A stretch of DNA of 64,000 nt, taken from contig NZ_CP110679.1 of assembly GCF_026167525.1 (NCBI RefSeq), positions 2,033,501 to 2,097,500 on the forward strand. The letters are read 5' to 3'. Both the position numbers and the translations under genes were made by a program. Source of the DNA: Sphingomonas sp. M1-B02. GTDB lineage: Bacteria > Pseudomonadota > Alphaproteobacteria > Sphingomonadales > Sphingomonadaceae. Under the pieces are notes generated by a model. That model saw only the letters and a program-made list of their open reading frames with translations, searched no databases and was not told the DNA's origin. The stretch's first letter is position 1. Every line of letters starts with the position of its first letter. Of this stretch, positions 33,259 to 44,939 are shown in pieces.

Positions 33259-34557
33259 TCAGAAGCCGACGCGGGCCCCGAGCGAAAGCACGATCGCATG
33301 CGCATTCTGCAGCGTACCGTCGCTCAGGATCGCCGTCTGCGCGGCGGTGCCGGCATAGGCGGCGGTCGGGCGATCGATCGTCTGGTCCTCGAACGTCACA
33401 TAATTGGCGCCGAGATCGACTCCGATCCGCGGGGTCAGCTGGTAGCTGCCGCCGACGCCATAGTTCCAGCGGTTGGAATCGGGCACGCGCGCATCGCGCA
33501 GCCCGTTCTGGGTCGGCGTCTGGCCGCGCTGGACGCCCGCGCGCACGGTGAGCCTGTCGCTGGCGTCATAGTCGATACCGCCGGCGACGCTCAGCGTGTT
33601 GCGATAGCTTTGCGGCAGCGCTTCGTTGACCGGCGCGCCGAGCCGGATCGCGTCGAAATCGGCCCAGGTGAAGCGTACCGCCTGCGCGTTAAGCGTGACC
33701 TTCGGGGCGACGCGGAGGCGCGTGCCGACGATGATCTGCGCGGGCGTGCTGAAGGTGGCTTCGACGTCCGACAGCGAGCGGTTCGACGCGGCGAGCGGCC
33801 CGACAAGCCCGCTGACCGTCAGGTCGCCAGTCAGATGATGCTTGATGCCCGATTTATAGGCGATGCCGACGGTCATGAAGTCGTTGTGCATCTGCACGCC
33901 GGCGCTCCAGCCGAAATCCCAGCCATTGCCCTTGAGCTCCTGCCGGCCGTCGGGAAGCGTCGCGAGGACGTTGGGCAGCGCGTTGCTGAGACTGGCGTCG
34001 GCATATTCGACGTTGAGCGAGGCGCCGACGCGCAGCCAATCGGTCAGCGCCACCGCGACCGAAGGCTGGATGTCGATCGTCAGCAGCTTGGTGCGATCCG
34101 CCGAATAGCGCGCCCAGCTATCCTCGGCATAATCGGTGGTGAAGCTGTAGGGCGAGGAGAGCGCGAGGCCGAAGGCGATCCGATCGTTGAGCGGAATCGC
34201 GATCGCGCCGGAAGGCAGCACCCCCTTGTTGATCGGATTGCGCGAAACCTGCTCGCCGCCGACCGGCGCAAAGGCCTGGCCCAGGCGCCGGATCAGCGTG
34301 GCATTGTTGACGACGTCGCCCTTGGGCAGGATCGCCGCGGCGGCGATCGCCGCCTCGGCCTGGGTCATGCCGGCGATCGAGGCGGGGTTCCACCACAGCG
34401 ACGGCGCGCCGGTATCGGCGACTTCGCCCGAAAAGGCGCGGCCCGCGCCGCGCGCCGATTGCTCCTGGAGGTAGAAGGCCTGGGCGTTGGCCGGCCCGGC
34501 GAAGGCGAAGATGGAGGTGAGAGCGGAAGCGGCGACGAGCGAGGCCTTGAGAAGCAT
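33259..34557 (-). CDS. FadL/OmpP1-type outer-membrane transport protein
   Basis: This 432-residue protein has a signal peptide (MLLKASLVAASALTSIFAFAGPANAQ) and the family's N-terminal hatch start AFYLQEQSARGAGRAFSGEVADTGAPSLWWNPAS. The rest is a beta-barrel pattern ending in ...ALSLGARVGF, with a terminal Phe as in outer-membrane proteins. FadL proteins take up long-chain fatty acids or hydrophobic compounds; here the substrate is unknown. Start ATG 34557 with AGGA 8 bases upstream; a TTG three codons earlier is possible. Confidence 0.9.
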   Translation of the reverse strand: MLLKASLVAASALTSIFAFAGPANAQAFYLQEQSARGAGRAFSGEVADTGAPSLWWNPASIAGMTQAEAAIAAAAILPKGDVVNNATLIRRLGQAFAPVGGEQVSRNPINKGVLPSGAIAIPLNDRIAFGLALSSPYSFTTDYAEDSWARYSADRTKLLTIDIQPSVAVALTDWLRVGASLNVEYADASLSNALPNVLATLPDGRQELKGNGWDFGWSAGVQMHNDFMTVGIAYKSGIKHHLTGDLTVSGLVGPLAASNRSLSDVEATFSTPAQIIVGTRLRVAPKVTLNAQAVRFTWADFDAIRLGAPVNEALPQSYRNTLSVAGGIDYDASDRLTVRAGVQRGQTPTQNGLRDARVPDSNRWNYGVGGSYQLTPRIGVDLGANYVTFEDQTIDRPTAAYAGTAAQTAILSDGTLQNAHAIVLSLGARVGF

Positions 34558-34632
34558 GTTGGGCAATCCTGTACGCTATTAACTGGTAACGGTGGTCGAA
34601 TGCGGGTGGTTGAACGGTGTGGCCAGCGCGCC

Positions 34633-35061
34633 TCAGCGCATCCGGGTCCAGGTCTGGGTCTTGCAGAGCGGCTTGAACACGCACCCGCGCAGCTTCAGCG
34701 TGTTGGCGTCGGCCAGGCTGATGTCCGCGCCATAGGTCTTGCCGTCTTCGGCATTGTAGATCTTGCCGCCGGTCCAGCCATTGCCCTGCTGCTTGAACCC
34801 GCCGAGGATCTGCAGACCGCGCAGCTTCCGGCTGCGCAGCGCAGCGTCGCGATTCCGGGCGTCCTGCAGGTTGGGATTGGTGCGCAGCGCGTCCGAGGTC
34901 AGGATCCGGCCGCAGATCGATGCGCCGCAGCGCTGGATTTCGACCACGGCGTTGCGCGTCTCGGTCTTCCAGCGCCCGACTGCGGCCGTGGCGTCCTGGG
35001 GCGCGGGCGCGCTGGCGACGAGCGCCGGCGCGAGCGCAAGCATGGATAGTATCGAAAACAT
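34633..35061 (-). CDS. Secreted DUF2147 protein
   Basis: This 142-residue protein has a signal peptide (MFSILSMLALAPALVASAPA) and the DUF2147 pattern: VGRWKTETRNAVVEIQRCGASICGRIL, NPNLQDARNRDAALRSRKLRGLQILGGFKQQGNGWTGGKIYNAEDGKTYGADI and the end LKLRGC. It is a small beta-rich periplasmic protein of unknown role. AGGAGAGG precedes the start. It lies between the FadL-like gene and topA. Confidence 0.85.
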   Translation of the reverse strand: MFSILSMLALAPALVASAPAPQDATAAVGRWKTETRNAVVEIQRCGASICGRILTSDALRTNPNLQDARNRDAALRSRKLRGLQILGGFKQQGNGWTGGKIYNAEDGKTYGADISLADANTLKLRGCVFKPLCKTQTWTRMR

Positions 35062-35341
35062 GGGGTTGCCCTCTCCTGGAGTCCGCTTGCACGCGGGCCT
35101 TCCATAGTCGGGTGCCGAAACCGGATTTCAAGGGCGGCTGCGCCCAGTCGATCGGGTCGATTTCCCGGGTGATTTCCGGCAGATAGCCCTGCAATGCCAA
35201 GGCGGTGGCGAGCCCGAGGTCGCACGCTTGCCCGCTTTCCCTAGCGTCGCGTGGCGTCCGGCACCCATAAGCGGCACCCTTGACGCCCCGCCAAAAGCCC
35301 CCCCACCTTACACGCGTACACGTGAGGAACGCGAAAACTCC

Positions 35342-37936
<2,595 letters not shown>

Positions 37937-37942
37937 CCATCC

Positions 37943-38053
37943 CGTCACCCCCGCGAAAGCGGGGGCCCATCTCCGGCGCGCGCAGCCGGCATCACGGCCG
38001 CCGCGCGGCGCAGCGATGGCAGGAGATGGTTCCCCGCTTCCGCGGGGATGACG
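37943..38053. repeat. Paired palindromic repeat after topA
   Basis: A 32-bp arm (37943-37974, core ACCCCCGCGAAAGCGGGGG then CCATCTCC) recurs in inverted form at 38022-38053 with about four mismatches. The spacer is GC-rich with its own CCGGC/GCCGG palindromes. It lies in the gap between convergent topA and the Sel1 gene and may act as a transcript end. Confidence 0.85.
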
Positions 38054-38090
38054 CGCGTTGGTGGCAGGCGGCCCATAGCGTCCGCCAGCG

Positions 38091-38387
38091 CTACGCCGCG
38101 CGCTGCTCCAGTCCGCGGAGCCAGGCGCGTGCCGCCTTCTGCGCTTCGATGATCTCTCGCGCGGTCATGTCGTCGGCGATCTCGGCGCGGCATTCCTGCG
38201 CGCGCTCGCTGCCCGACGCCGCGGCGATGTTGAACCATTTATGCGCTTCGATCAGATCGACATCGATCCCTTCGGCGCCGCTCGAATAGACGATGCCCAG
38301 ATCGTAACAGGCATTCGCATCGCCACGTGCGGCGTCGCGGAGCCGGCTATCCACCAGGAAACGTGCGCTCTTCAGGCTGTTGCCCAT
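38091..38387 (-). CDS. Sel1-repeat protein
   Basis: This 98-residue protein has a Sel1/TPR-like helical repeat: ARGDANACYDLGIVYSSGAEGIDVDLIEAHKWFNIAAASGSERAQECRAEIADDM. The pattern G-xx-Axxx-LGxxY-xxG-xxVDxxxAxxWFxxAAxxG is diagnostic. It is cytoplasmic without a signal peptide. Such repeats mediate protein contacts; partner unknown. Start ATG 38387 with AGGGG about 8 bases upstream. Confidence 0.85.
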   Translation of the reverse strand: MGNSLKSARFLVDSRLRDAARGDANACYDLGIVYSSGAEGIDVDLIEAHKWFNIAAASGSERAQECRAEIADDMTAREIIEAQKAARAWLRGLEQRAA

Positions 38388-38471
38388 TGCCACTACCCCT
38401 TATCTGAACCCTCGTCTCCGGTTCTGCAGGGCAAGTGCCAACAAATGGTTAACGCTATTAACCCTGTTCGT

Positions 38472-39317
38472 TCATTCTGGGGTCACTGCAAGATTGTCGA
38501 TGAGGCGGGTGATCCCGATCTTCGCCGCCGCCAATAGTCGCGCCGGCCGATCCAGCGTCTCGACCGGCACCAGCGTCTCGGCATCGCACAAGGCGACATA
38601 GTCGACAGCCTCGAACCCGGCAGCGGTCAGCTTGGCCCGAACCTTCTCGAGCACCTCGTCCACCGGCGCACCGCTTTGCAGTGCCTGCACCGCCTCGCCG
38701 AGTGCCCGCGGCAGCGCACGCGCGGCGAGGCGCTCGTCGTCGGTGAGATAGGCGTTGCGCGAGGATAGCGCGAGGCCGTCGACGTCGCGCTGGGTGGGCA
38801 GGCCGACGATCTCGACGCCCAGGTCGAGATCGGCCACCATCCGCCGGATCACTGCGAGCTGCTGATAATCCTTTTCCCCGAAGATCGCGACATCCGGGCG
38901 CACCTGGCCGAACAGCTTGGCGACCACGGTTGCGACACCATCGAAATGCCCGGGCCGCGCCGCCCCGTCGAGCCCGTCGCTCACGCCGCTCACCGACACG
39001 GTGGTGGCGAACCCTTCCGGATACATGATCTCGACCGAAGGCATCCAAAGCAGGTCGACGCCCGCTTCCGCCAGCATGCGCGCGTCGCTCTGCTCGCGGC
39101 GCGGATATTTGCCGAGATCCTCATTGGGCCCGAACTGCTTGGGATTGACGAAGATCGAGACGACCACGCGGTCGCCGGCGCGCCTTGCGGCGTCGACCAG
39201 CGCCATATGCCCCGCATGCAGCGCCCCCATCGTCGGCACCAGCGCCACGCGCTCGCCCGCTGCCCGCCAGGCGGAAAGCGCCTCGCCAAGCTCTTCAAGA
39301 CGACGGATGCTATGCAC
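38472..39317 (-). CDS. panC: Pantothenate synthetase
   Basis: This 281-residue enzyme joins pantoate and beta-alanine with ATP to give pantothenate. The nucleotidyl-transferase motifs are visible: VALVPTMGALHAGHMALVDAAR (HIGH-like GHMAL region), VVVSIFVNPKQFGPNEDLGKYPR, GHFDGVATVVAKLFGQVRPDVAIFGEKDYQQLAVIRRMV, and LALSSRNAYLT. The stop is 78 bp from the Sel1 start. Confidence 0.96.
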   Translation of the reverse strand: MHSIRRLEELGEALSAWRAAGERVALVPTMGALHAGHMALVDAARRAGDRVVVSIFVNPKQFGPNEDLGKYPRREQSDARMLAEAGVDLLWMPSVEIMYPEGFATTVSVSGVSDGLDGAARPGHFDGVATVVAKLFGQVRPDVAIFGEKDYQQLAVIRRMVADLDLGVEIVGLPTQRDVDGLALSSRNAYLTDDERLAARALPRALGEAVQALQSGAPVDEVLEKVRAKLTAAGFEAVDYVALCDAETLVPVETLDRPARLLAAAKIGITRLIDNLAVTPE

Positions 39318-39397
39318 GCTTTGACACTTTCGATAAGGCGGGAGGGCGGCCTTCTATGGGGGGCAGGCGGCACGATCAATAAAGGAAGTTGTACAGC

Positions 39398-40192
39398 GTG
39401 ATCGACGGACCCAAACGCCTTCATGTCCTCGTTTTCGCGAACGAGAAAGGCGGCACCGGCAAGTCCACGACGGCGGTCCACGCGGCGATCGGGCTGGCGG
39501 CGAAGGGCGCGCGCGTCGCCTGTTTCGACCTGGATCATCGCCAGCGCACGATGGGCCGCTATCTCGACAATCGCCACGCGACGATCAGGCGCACCGGGCG
39601 CGATCTGCCGATGCCGGTCTATGAGACGCATGACGGGGAGAGCATGGACTTCTTCTCGGAAACGCTCGATCGGCTCGGCCGGGACGCCGACTTCCTGGTG
39701 ATCGATACGCCCGGCCGCGACGACAAGTTCGCGCGCGTCGCGGTCACCAATGCCGATACGCTGGTCACGCCGATGAACGACAGTTTCGTCGATTTCGACT
39801 TGATCGGCCATGTCGATCCCGAGACCTTCCGCGTCTCGCGCCCGAGCTTCTATTCGGAGCTGATCTGGGAATCGCGAAAGCGCCGCGCCAAGGCCGATGG
39901 CGAGACGATCGACTGGGTCGTCCTGCGCAACCGCATGCAGCATATTGAGGCGCGCAACATGCGTCGCGTGTCGGAGGCGATCGACCAGCTCTCCAAGCGG
40001 GTCGGCTTCCGCGTGATCTCCGGGCTTTCGGAGCGGGTGATCTATCGCGAGCTCTTTCCACAGGGGCTGACGATGCTCGATTCGGGCGAATTCGGCGCGA
40101 TGGGGCTCAGCCATGTCGCGGCGCGCCAGGAGCTGCGCGAGATGATCGCCGGCCTGGCGCTTCCCGAAGTCGCCATGCCGCTGTTCGCCTGA
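39398..40192 (+). CDS. mipZ: Division-plane positioning ATPase MipZ
   Basis: This 264-residue ParA/MinD-type ATPase places the FtsZ ring in alphaproteobacteria by forming a gradient from the poles. The deviant Walker A is ANEKGGTGKSTTAVHAA, then ACFDLDHRQRTMGRYLDNR and VIDTPGRDDKFARVAV, followed by FVDFDLIGHVDPETFRVSRPSFYSELIWE, all typical of MipZ. Start GTG 39398, with GGAAG 9 bases before; TTG 39389 is also possible. The stop overlaps the next start (TGATG). Confidence 0.93.
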   Translation: MIDGPKRLHVLVFANEKGGTGKSTTAVHAAIGLAAKGARVACFDLDHRQRTMGRYLDNRHATIRRTGRDLPMPVYETHDGESMDFFSETLDRLGRDADFLVIDTPGRDDKFARVAVTNADTLVTPMNDSFVDFDLIGHVDPETFRVSRPSFYSELIWESRKRRAKADGETIDWVVLRNRMQHIEARNMRRVSEAIDQLSKRVGFRVISGLSERVIYRELFPQGLTMLDSGEFGAMGLSHVAARQELREMIAGLALPEVAMPLFA

Positions 40193-40461
40193 TGATGAAG
40201 GCGATCCTTGCGGCGCTGATCATCGCCGCCATCTATTATCTGTTCTTCAGGCCCAAGCAGGTGGCGCCGAAGCCGCCTCGCGTCGTGAACATGGCCGAGG
40301 ACGAGGCGCGCGCCGTGCTGGGGGTGTCCGCCACCGCGGACGCCGAGACGATCCGCGAGGCGCATCGCCGGCTGGTCAGCGCAGTCCACCCCGACAAGGG
40401 CGGCTCGGCCGAGCTTACCGGCCGGATCAACGCCGCGCGGGACACCTTGCTCCGCCCCTGA
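40192..40461 (+). CDS. Membrane-anchored J-domain protein
   Basis: This 89-residue protein has one N-terminal membrane helix (KAILAALIIAAIYYLFF) followed by a J-domain-like segment: EDEARAVLGVSATADAETIREAHRRLVSAVHPDKGGSAELTGRINAARDTLL with the diagnostic HPD. The layout is like Tim14/Pam18-type co-chaperones that stimulate DnaK at a membrane. Translationally coupled to mipZ by a one-base overlap. Confidence 0.88.
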   Translation: MMKAILAALIIAAIYYLFFRPKQVAPKPPRVVNMAEDEARAVLGVSATADAETIREAHRRLVSAVHPDKGGSAELTGRINAARDTLLRP

Positions 40462-40540
40462 CGGGTCGTACTCATTACGCCCGCAGATTGAACTTTCGGG
40501 CGGCTTGGCGGATTAGGCCCGCAAAGCTTTTGGAGGCAAC

Positions 40541-41929
40541 ATGACCCACAATTTCGATCCCACTTCGCTCCGCGAATATGACATCCGCGGAATCGTCGGC
40601 GAGGCGCTGGGACCCGACGATGCGCACGCGATCGGCCGCGGCTTCGCGACGCTGCTTCGCCGCGCCGGCGGGCACCGCGTGGCGGTGGGGCGCGACGGCC
40701 GCAATTCGTCGCCGATGCTCGAGGAGGCGCTGGTCGCCGGCCTCACCGCGTCGGGCTGCGACGTCGTCCGGATCGGCATGGGCCCCACGCCGATGCTATA
40801 TTATGCCGAAGCCACGCTGGAAGTGGATGGCGGCATCCAGATAACCGGCAGCCATAATCCCGGCAATTACAATGGCTTCAAGATGGTGTTTCAGCACCTC
40901 CCCTTTTTCGGCGAGGATATCCAGAAGCTCGGCCAGATGGCGGCGGACGGCGATTGGGACGAGCCTGCGGGCGATACCAGCGTCACGGATTACGACATAC
41001 TCGACGCCTATGTCGGGCGGCTGATGGCGGGCTATGCCGGCGGCACCTATCGCGTCGGATGGGATACGGGCAACGGCGCCGCCGGTCCGGTGATCGAGAA
41101 ATTGGTGAAGCTGCTCCCGGGTGAGCACCACACGTTGTTCACCGAAGTGGACGGCGATTTCCCCAATCATCATCCCGATCCTACCGAAGAAAAGAACCTG
41201 ACCCAGTTGAAGGCGCTCGTCGCCGAGAAGCAGCTCGATTTCGGATTGGCTTTCGACGGCGATGGCGATCGGATCGGCGCAGTCGACGGGCTGGGACGTG
41301 TCGTCTGGGGCGACCAACTTCTCTCCATTCTGGCTGAACCCGTGCTGCGCGAGTTGCCCGGCGCCACGATCATCGCCGACGTGAAGGCCAGCCAGGCGCT
41401 CTACGATCGGATCGGCGAGCTCGGCGGCGAGCCCTTGATGTGGAAGACCGGGCACAGCCTGATCAAGACCAAGATGAAGGAGACCCATGCGCCGCTTGCG
41501 GGCGAGATGAGCGGGCACATCTTCTTCGCGCATAATTATTATGGCTTCGACGACGCCCAATATGCCGCGGTCCGCCTGATCCAGGCGCTGCACGTCATCG
41601 GCAAGTCGCTGACCCAGCTCAAGGACGAGATGCCCCAGCTGGTCAACACGCCCGAGATGCGCTTCCAGGTGGACGAGAGCCGCAAGTTCGCGGTGATCGA
41701 CGAAGTGCTCGACCGGCTCGAGGCCGAAGGCGCCGAGGTGAACCGCACCGACGGCGCACGCGTCAACACCCCCGACGGCTGGTGGCTGCTGCGCGCTTCC
41801 AACACGCAGGACGTGCTGGTGGCCCGTGCCGAGGCCAGGAATCAGGAAGGCCTCGATCGCCTGATGGCGATGATCGACGCGCAGCTCGCCGCGAGCGGGC
41901 TGGAGCGCGGCGAGCAAGCGGGGCACTGA
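40541..41929 (+). CDS. pgmG: Phosphomannomutase/phosphoglucomutase
   Basis: This 462-residue alpha-D-phosphohexomutase interconverts the 1- and 6-phosphates of glucose and mannose, supplying surface polysaccharide precursors. It has the start FDPTSLREYDIRGIVGE, the phosphoserine loop ITGSHNPGNYNGFK (catalytic Ser in TGSHNP), the metal loop LAFDGDGDRIGAVD, and the sugar-binding GEMSGHIFF. The C-terminal phosphate-binding RASNTQDVLVARAEA is present. The form matches bifunctional PgmG of sphingomonads, hence the symbol, which is by similarity only. Confidence 0.92.
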   Translation: MTHNFDPTSLREYDIRGIVGEALGPDDAHAIGRGFATLLRRAGGHRVAVGRDGRNSSPMLEEALVAGLTASGCDVVRIGMGPTPMLYYAEATLEVDGGIQITGSHNPGNYNGFKMVFQHLPFFGEDIQKLGQMAADGDWDEPAGDTSVTDYDILDAYVGRLMAGYAGGTYRVGWDTGNGAAGPVIEKLVKLLPGEHHTLFTEVDGDFPNHHPDPTEEKNLTQLKALVAEKQLDFGLAFDGDGDRIGAVDGLGRVVWGDQLLSILAEPVLRELPGATIIADVKASQALYDRIGELGGEPLMWKTGHSLIKTKMKETHAPLAGEMSGHIFFAHNYYGFDDAQYAAVRLIQALHVIGKSLTQLKDEMPQLVNTPEMRFQVDESRKFAVIDEVLDRLEAEGAEVNRTDGARVNTPDGWWLLRASNTQDVLVARAEARNQEGLDRLMAMIDAQLAASGLERGEQAGH

Positions 41930-41934
41930 CGTCT

Positions 41935-42046
41935 AAAGCCCCTCCCCTTCAGGGGAGGGGTTGGGGGTGGGGGCGTGCCGTCTCACCGAGCCTGGGGCCA
42001 GAGGATAGCCCCCACCCCAACCCCTCCCCTGAAGGGGAGGGGCTTT
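41935..42046. repeat. Paired palindromic repeat after pgmG
   Basis: An arm of about 40 bp (41935-41974) and its near-perfect inverse (42008-42046) differ by one inserted G. Each arm holds CCCCTCCCC-TTCA-GGGGAGGGG, a 9-bp-stem hairpin. It begins 6 bp after the pgmG stop and ends 50 bp before the exonuclease gene, so it could end transcription or stabilise the mRNA end. The sequence differs from the other families in the window. Confidence 0.95.
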
Positions 42047-42095
42047 CCCCAATTATGACTCGCATTCCGCCCTCCCAGCCCCCACTTGTGGCCGC

Positions 42096-42860
42096 ATGGC
42101 ACCTCCTGCCCCTTCCATCATCCGCGTCATCGATCTCGAGACCACCGGACAGGCACCGCCTGCGCATGGCGTGTGCGAGATCGGCTGGCAGGACGTTGCG
42201 CTGCGGCCCGATGGCCGGTGGGAGCTACAGGGCGAGGGCGGCAGCCGGCTGGTCAATCCGGGGCGGCAGATCCCGCCGCTGACCATGGCGATCCATCACA
42301 TCCGCGACGAGGATGTTGCCGACGCCCCCTGGTGGCACGACGTTGCCCGGCCGATCCTCGATCCCTGGCCGCGGCGGGTGGCGCTCGCAGCACATCGCGC
42401 GACGTTCGAGGAGCAGTTCTGCACACCCTCGCTCACCCGCGGCGCCGACTGGATCTGCACCTGGAAATGCGCGCTGCGATTATGGTCCGATTCGCCGGGC
42501 TTCTCCAACCAGTTGCTGCGCTATTGGCGCAAGCCCGCGGGGATGGAGCATGAGCGCGGGTTGCCGGCGCACCGCGCCTTTCCTGACGCCTATGTCACTG
42601 CCTTCCACCTGCGCGACATGCTCAACGAGGTTGGCGCAACGCAGCTGATCGAATGGTCGCGCGAGCCCGGACTGTTGCCGCGCGTGCGCTTCGGGCCCGA
42701 TCGCGGCAAGGAATGGAGCGAGATCGACGACGATGTGCTCCATGCCTTCATGGCCGATCGCGACATAGACATTCGCCACACCGCCCAAGTCGAATTCGCC
42801 CGCCGCAGCGGCGGCGGGGCGGTCAAGCGCAGTGCTTCGCCCCAGGACCTGCTGCTCTAG
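42096..42860 (+). CDS. DnaQ-type 3'-5' exonuclease
   Basis: This 254-residue protein has the three exonuclease motifs: VIDLETTG (Exo I, Asp/Glu), ALAAHRATFEEQF (Exo II) and GLPAHRAFPDAYVTAFHL (Exo III, His/Asp). It belongs to the DEDDh group of DnaQ/exonuclease domains. The C-terminal part (SREPGLLPRVRFGPDRGKEWSEIDDDVLHAFM) forms an additional short domain seen with similar DNA repair exonucleases. It is a free-standing exonuclease, role unknown. Start ATG 42096. Confidence 0.88.
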   Translation: MAPPAPSIIRVIDLETTGQAPPAHGVCEIGWQDVALRPDGRWELQGEGGSRLVNPGRQIPPLTMAIHHIRDEDVADAPWWHDVARPILDPWPRRVALAAHRATFEEQFCTPSLTRGADWICTWKCALRLWSDSPGFSNQLLRYWRKPAGMEHERGLPAHRAFPDAYVTAFHLRDMLNEVGATQLIEWSREPGLLPRVRFGPDRGKEWSEIDDDVLHAFMADRDIDIRHTAQVEFARRSGGGAVKRSASPQDLLL

Positions 42861-43023
42861 CCGTGCCGGCTTGCAATGTAGGATTTCATTTGCTTGACTA
42901 GGCGCGCGCAAGGGCTTGCCCGCGCACGCTCTTTGACCCGTTGTCGAGAATTTTTTCCGCCGCTCGATGGCTTGGGAAAGCCGTTCTTGGTGCGACTTTC
43001 TGTGACTTTCGGTGCCGCCGGGC

Positions 43024-43506
43024 TCAGCGGCGTCCGGCGATGAGCGTGCGGACGCCCTCCAGCACCCAGCCATAAACGAGATGCGACGCTGCCCCATAGA
43101 AATGGGTGGCCAAGGGCACCTCGTCCGGCGCGGCGCCCAGGCCGACGGCGGGGACCGCTACTTCATCGATCAAGGCGGCCGTCGCGATGCCATAAGCGCT
43201 GCCGAACCCCGCGCGCGCCGCGGGCCGATATTCGGTGAGCACGCCGTAGATCCCGCCGAGTACCCCACCGACGAGGTAATGGACTGCCTGTCCGGCCGGC
43301 TTGCGATACGGTGCAGGCACCGGATCGCCGGCGATCGCCTCGCTCGCTGCGTCCGCCGCCTTCACCGTTGCGGGATCGCCGTCGCCGCCCTCGTCGGGCA
43401 GCAGCTTCTGCGCCCTCGATTGGAACGCCGCCATTGCGGCGGAGGCGACCAGCCCGGCGGCGACGCCGGCCAGCAGGCCGAGAAAGGGTCGTGGATGATG
43501 GGCCAT
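43024..43506 (-). CDS. DUF1440-like membrane protein
   Basis: This 160-residue protein has a hydrophobic N-terminal helix (GLLAGVAAGLVASAAMAAFQ) and further membrane segments (VHYLVGGVLGGIYGVLTEY, AGFGSAYGIATAALIDEVAVP). The glycine-rich segment pattern resembles YagU/DUF1440 proteins. Start ATG 43506 with GGAG 7 bases upstream. Function unknown. Confidence 0.7.
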   Translation of the reverse strand: MAHHPRPFLGLLAGVAAGLVASAAMAAFQSRAQKLLPDEGGDGDPATVKAADAASEAIAGDPVPAPYRKPAGQAVHYLVGGVLGGIYGVLTEYRPAARAGFGSAYGIATAALIDEVAVPAVGLGAAPDEVPLATHFYGAASHLVYGWVLEGVRTLIAGRR

Positions 43507-43576
43507 GTGCTGCTCCGATACGGGAAAGCCCGAACGCCCCATTGGGCGTCCGGGTTCACCGATGACAGCGCCCCGC

Positions 43577-44464
43577 TCAATATTGGACGCGAGTGGCCGT
43601 CAACTTGTGCGCCGCGAGCTTGGCCTGGACGCTCTCGCTGCCCGCCAGATGCCCTGCGCCGACCGCGACAAACACCGTGCCGGGCTTGGCCAGGCGCTGC
43701 GAGATCCACTCGGCCCAGCGCACGTTGCGATCGCCGAGCAGGATCTTGCCGAGCTCGGGCGTCTCGATGAGGCTTTCGTTCATCGTCTTGGCGAGCCCGT
43801 CCGGATCGCCGGCCGACCAGCGCGCGACCATGCCGTCCAGAGTCTCGCCCATTTTGGGATAATCATCGACGGTCGATACCAGGAACTTGACCTGCAGCGG
43901 CTCGGGCAAGGAGTCGAAATAGCCCAATTGCTGCTCTGCGGTCTCGAGCCCGATCACCGGCTTGCCGGCCGCCTTGGCTGCGGCGCCCAGCACACGCTCT
44001 GCGCCGCTTTCGGGATTATAACCGAGCTTCGGGAGCCCCGCGACGCTAAGCGTGACCGCCGCGAACCAGGGATCGAAACGGTCCAGCGCCACCGCCGGCA
44101 CGCCGACATCCGCCATCGCCTTGCCATAGGCCTCGCGCTTGTCCGCGGGCAGTTTCTCGGTGAGCGTGGGGCCGGTCGGGTTCACCGCGGTCTTCATGAT
44201 GATCCCCTGCATCGCCGCGGGATCGGGCTCGATCAGTTCGAGCACGAGCTCGTCGCTCTTGTCGAACGCGGTCTTCACCGCCTCGTCGAACCAGCTGAGA
44301 CCCGGCTTCAGAACGTGGACGGTGCCGAACAGATAGATGGTCGTGTCGGCATCCTTGACGACCCACAAAGCGGGATCGGCATCCTTGGCCTCCTGGGCGT
44401 GCGCCAGGCCGGGGGTCAGGGTGAGTGCCAGCGCGGCTCCCGACCGCAGCAACATCTTCAACAT
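43577..44464 (-). CDS. Exported TraB/GumN-family protein
   Basis: This 295-residue protein has a signal peptide (MLKMLLRSGAALALTLTPGLAHAQ) and the TraB/GumN layout: ALWVVKDADTTIYLFGTVHVLKPGLSWFDEAVKTAFDKSDELVLELIE near the start, and NVRWAEWISQRLAKPGTVFVAVGAGHLAGSESVQAKL near the end, with the paired GTVH and GAGHL histidines typical of the TIKI/TraB metalloprotease-like group. Start ATG 44464 is chosen for GGAG 9 bases before. Substrate unknown. Confidence 0.88.
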   Translation of the reverse strand: MLKMLLRSGAALALTLTPGLAHAQEAKDADPALWVVKDADTTIYLFGTVHVLKPGLSWFDEAVKTAFDKSDELVLELIEPDPAAMQGIIMKTAVNPTGPTLTEKLPADKREAYGKAMADVGVPAVALDRFDPWFAAVTLSVAGLPKLGYNPESGAERVLGAAAKAAGKPVIGLETAEQQLGYFDSLPEPLQVKFLVSTVDDYPKMGETLDGMVARWSAGDPDGLAKTMNESLIETPELGKILLGDRNVRWAEWISQRLAKPGTVFVAVGAGHLAGSESVQAKLAAHKLTATRVQY

Positions 44465-44489
44465 GTCGGAAAGCTCCATTTCGAGTGAA

Positions 44490-44939
44490 TCAGGACCGCA
44501 GTTTCTTCCAGAAATAGGCGGCAATCATGACGAGGTAGACCGTCACAAAGATGATCTCGTGCCGTGGCTCAGGGACCAGACCGCCCTTCCACAGCAGATA
44601 CCAAGCGGGATAGGCGACAAGGAAGAAATAGAGGGTGAACATGCTCGACCAGTAATTGGTCAACCGTTCGACTTCGTCGACGGCGCGCAGATAGGCCCAG
44701 CTCGCGACGACGATCGTCACGGCCATGATCGCCGTGGCGACGATCGCCACCACGGGCGGCAACGGCCCGATCAGGCCGGGATCGTTCTGATCCCTGTAAA
44801 AGCCCATCAGACCGCCGCCGACCCCGCCCAGCGCGCCTGCGATAAACAGGATTCCGACGATCTTGCGGCGCCGCACCTTTGCGGCACGTTCGCCTTCGCC
44901 CAGCTCATGCGGCATCCGTGCCGCCCCCTTCGCCATCAT
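44490..44939 (-). CDS. Membrane protein linked to the HTH regulator
   Basis: This 149-residue protein has four likely membrane helices (IVGILFIAGALGGVGGGLMGF, VVAIVATAIMAVTIVVASW, FTLYFFLVAYPAWYLLW and IIFVTVYLVMIAAYFW). Start ATG 44939, with AGGAG 7 bases upstream, overlaps the HTH gene by 35 nt. A small XRE-type regulator directly before a small membrane protein is a recurring pair in bacteria, usually of unknown role. Confidence 0.75.
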   Translation of the reverse strand: MMAKGAARMPHELGEGERAAKVRRRKIVGILFIAGALGGVGGGLMGFYRDQNDPGLIGPLPPVVAIVATAIMAVTIVVASWAYLRAVDEVERLTNYWSSMFTLYFFLVAYPAWYLLWKGGLVPEPRHEIIFVTVYLVMIAAYFWKKLRS

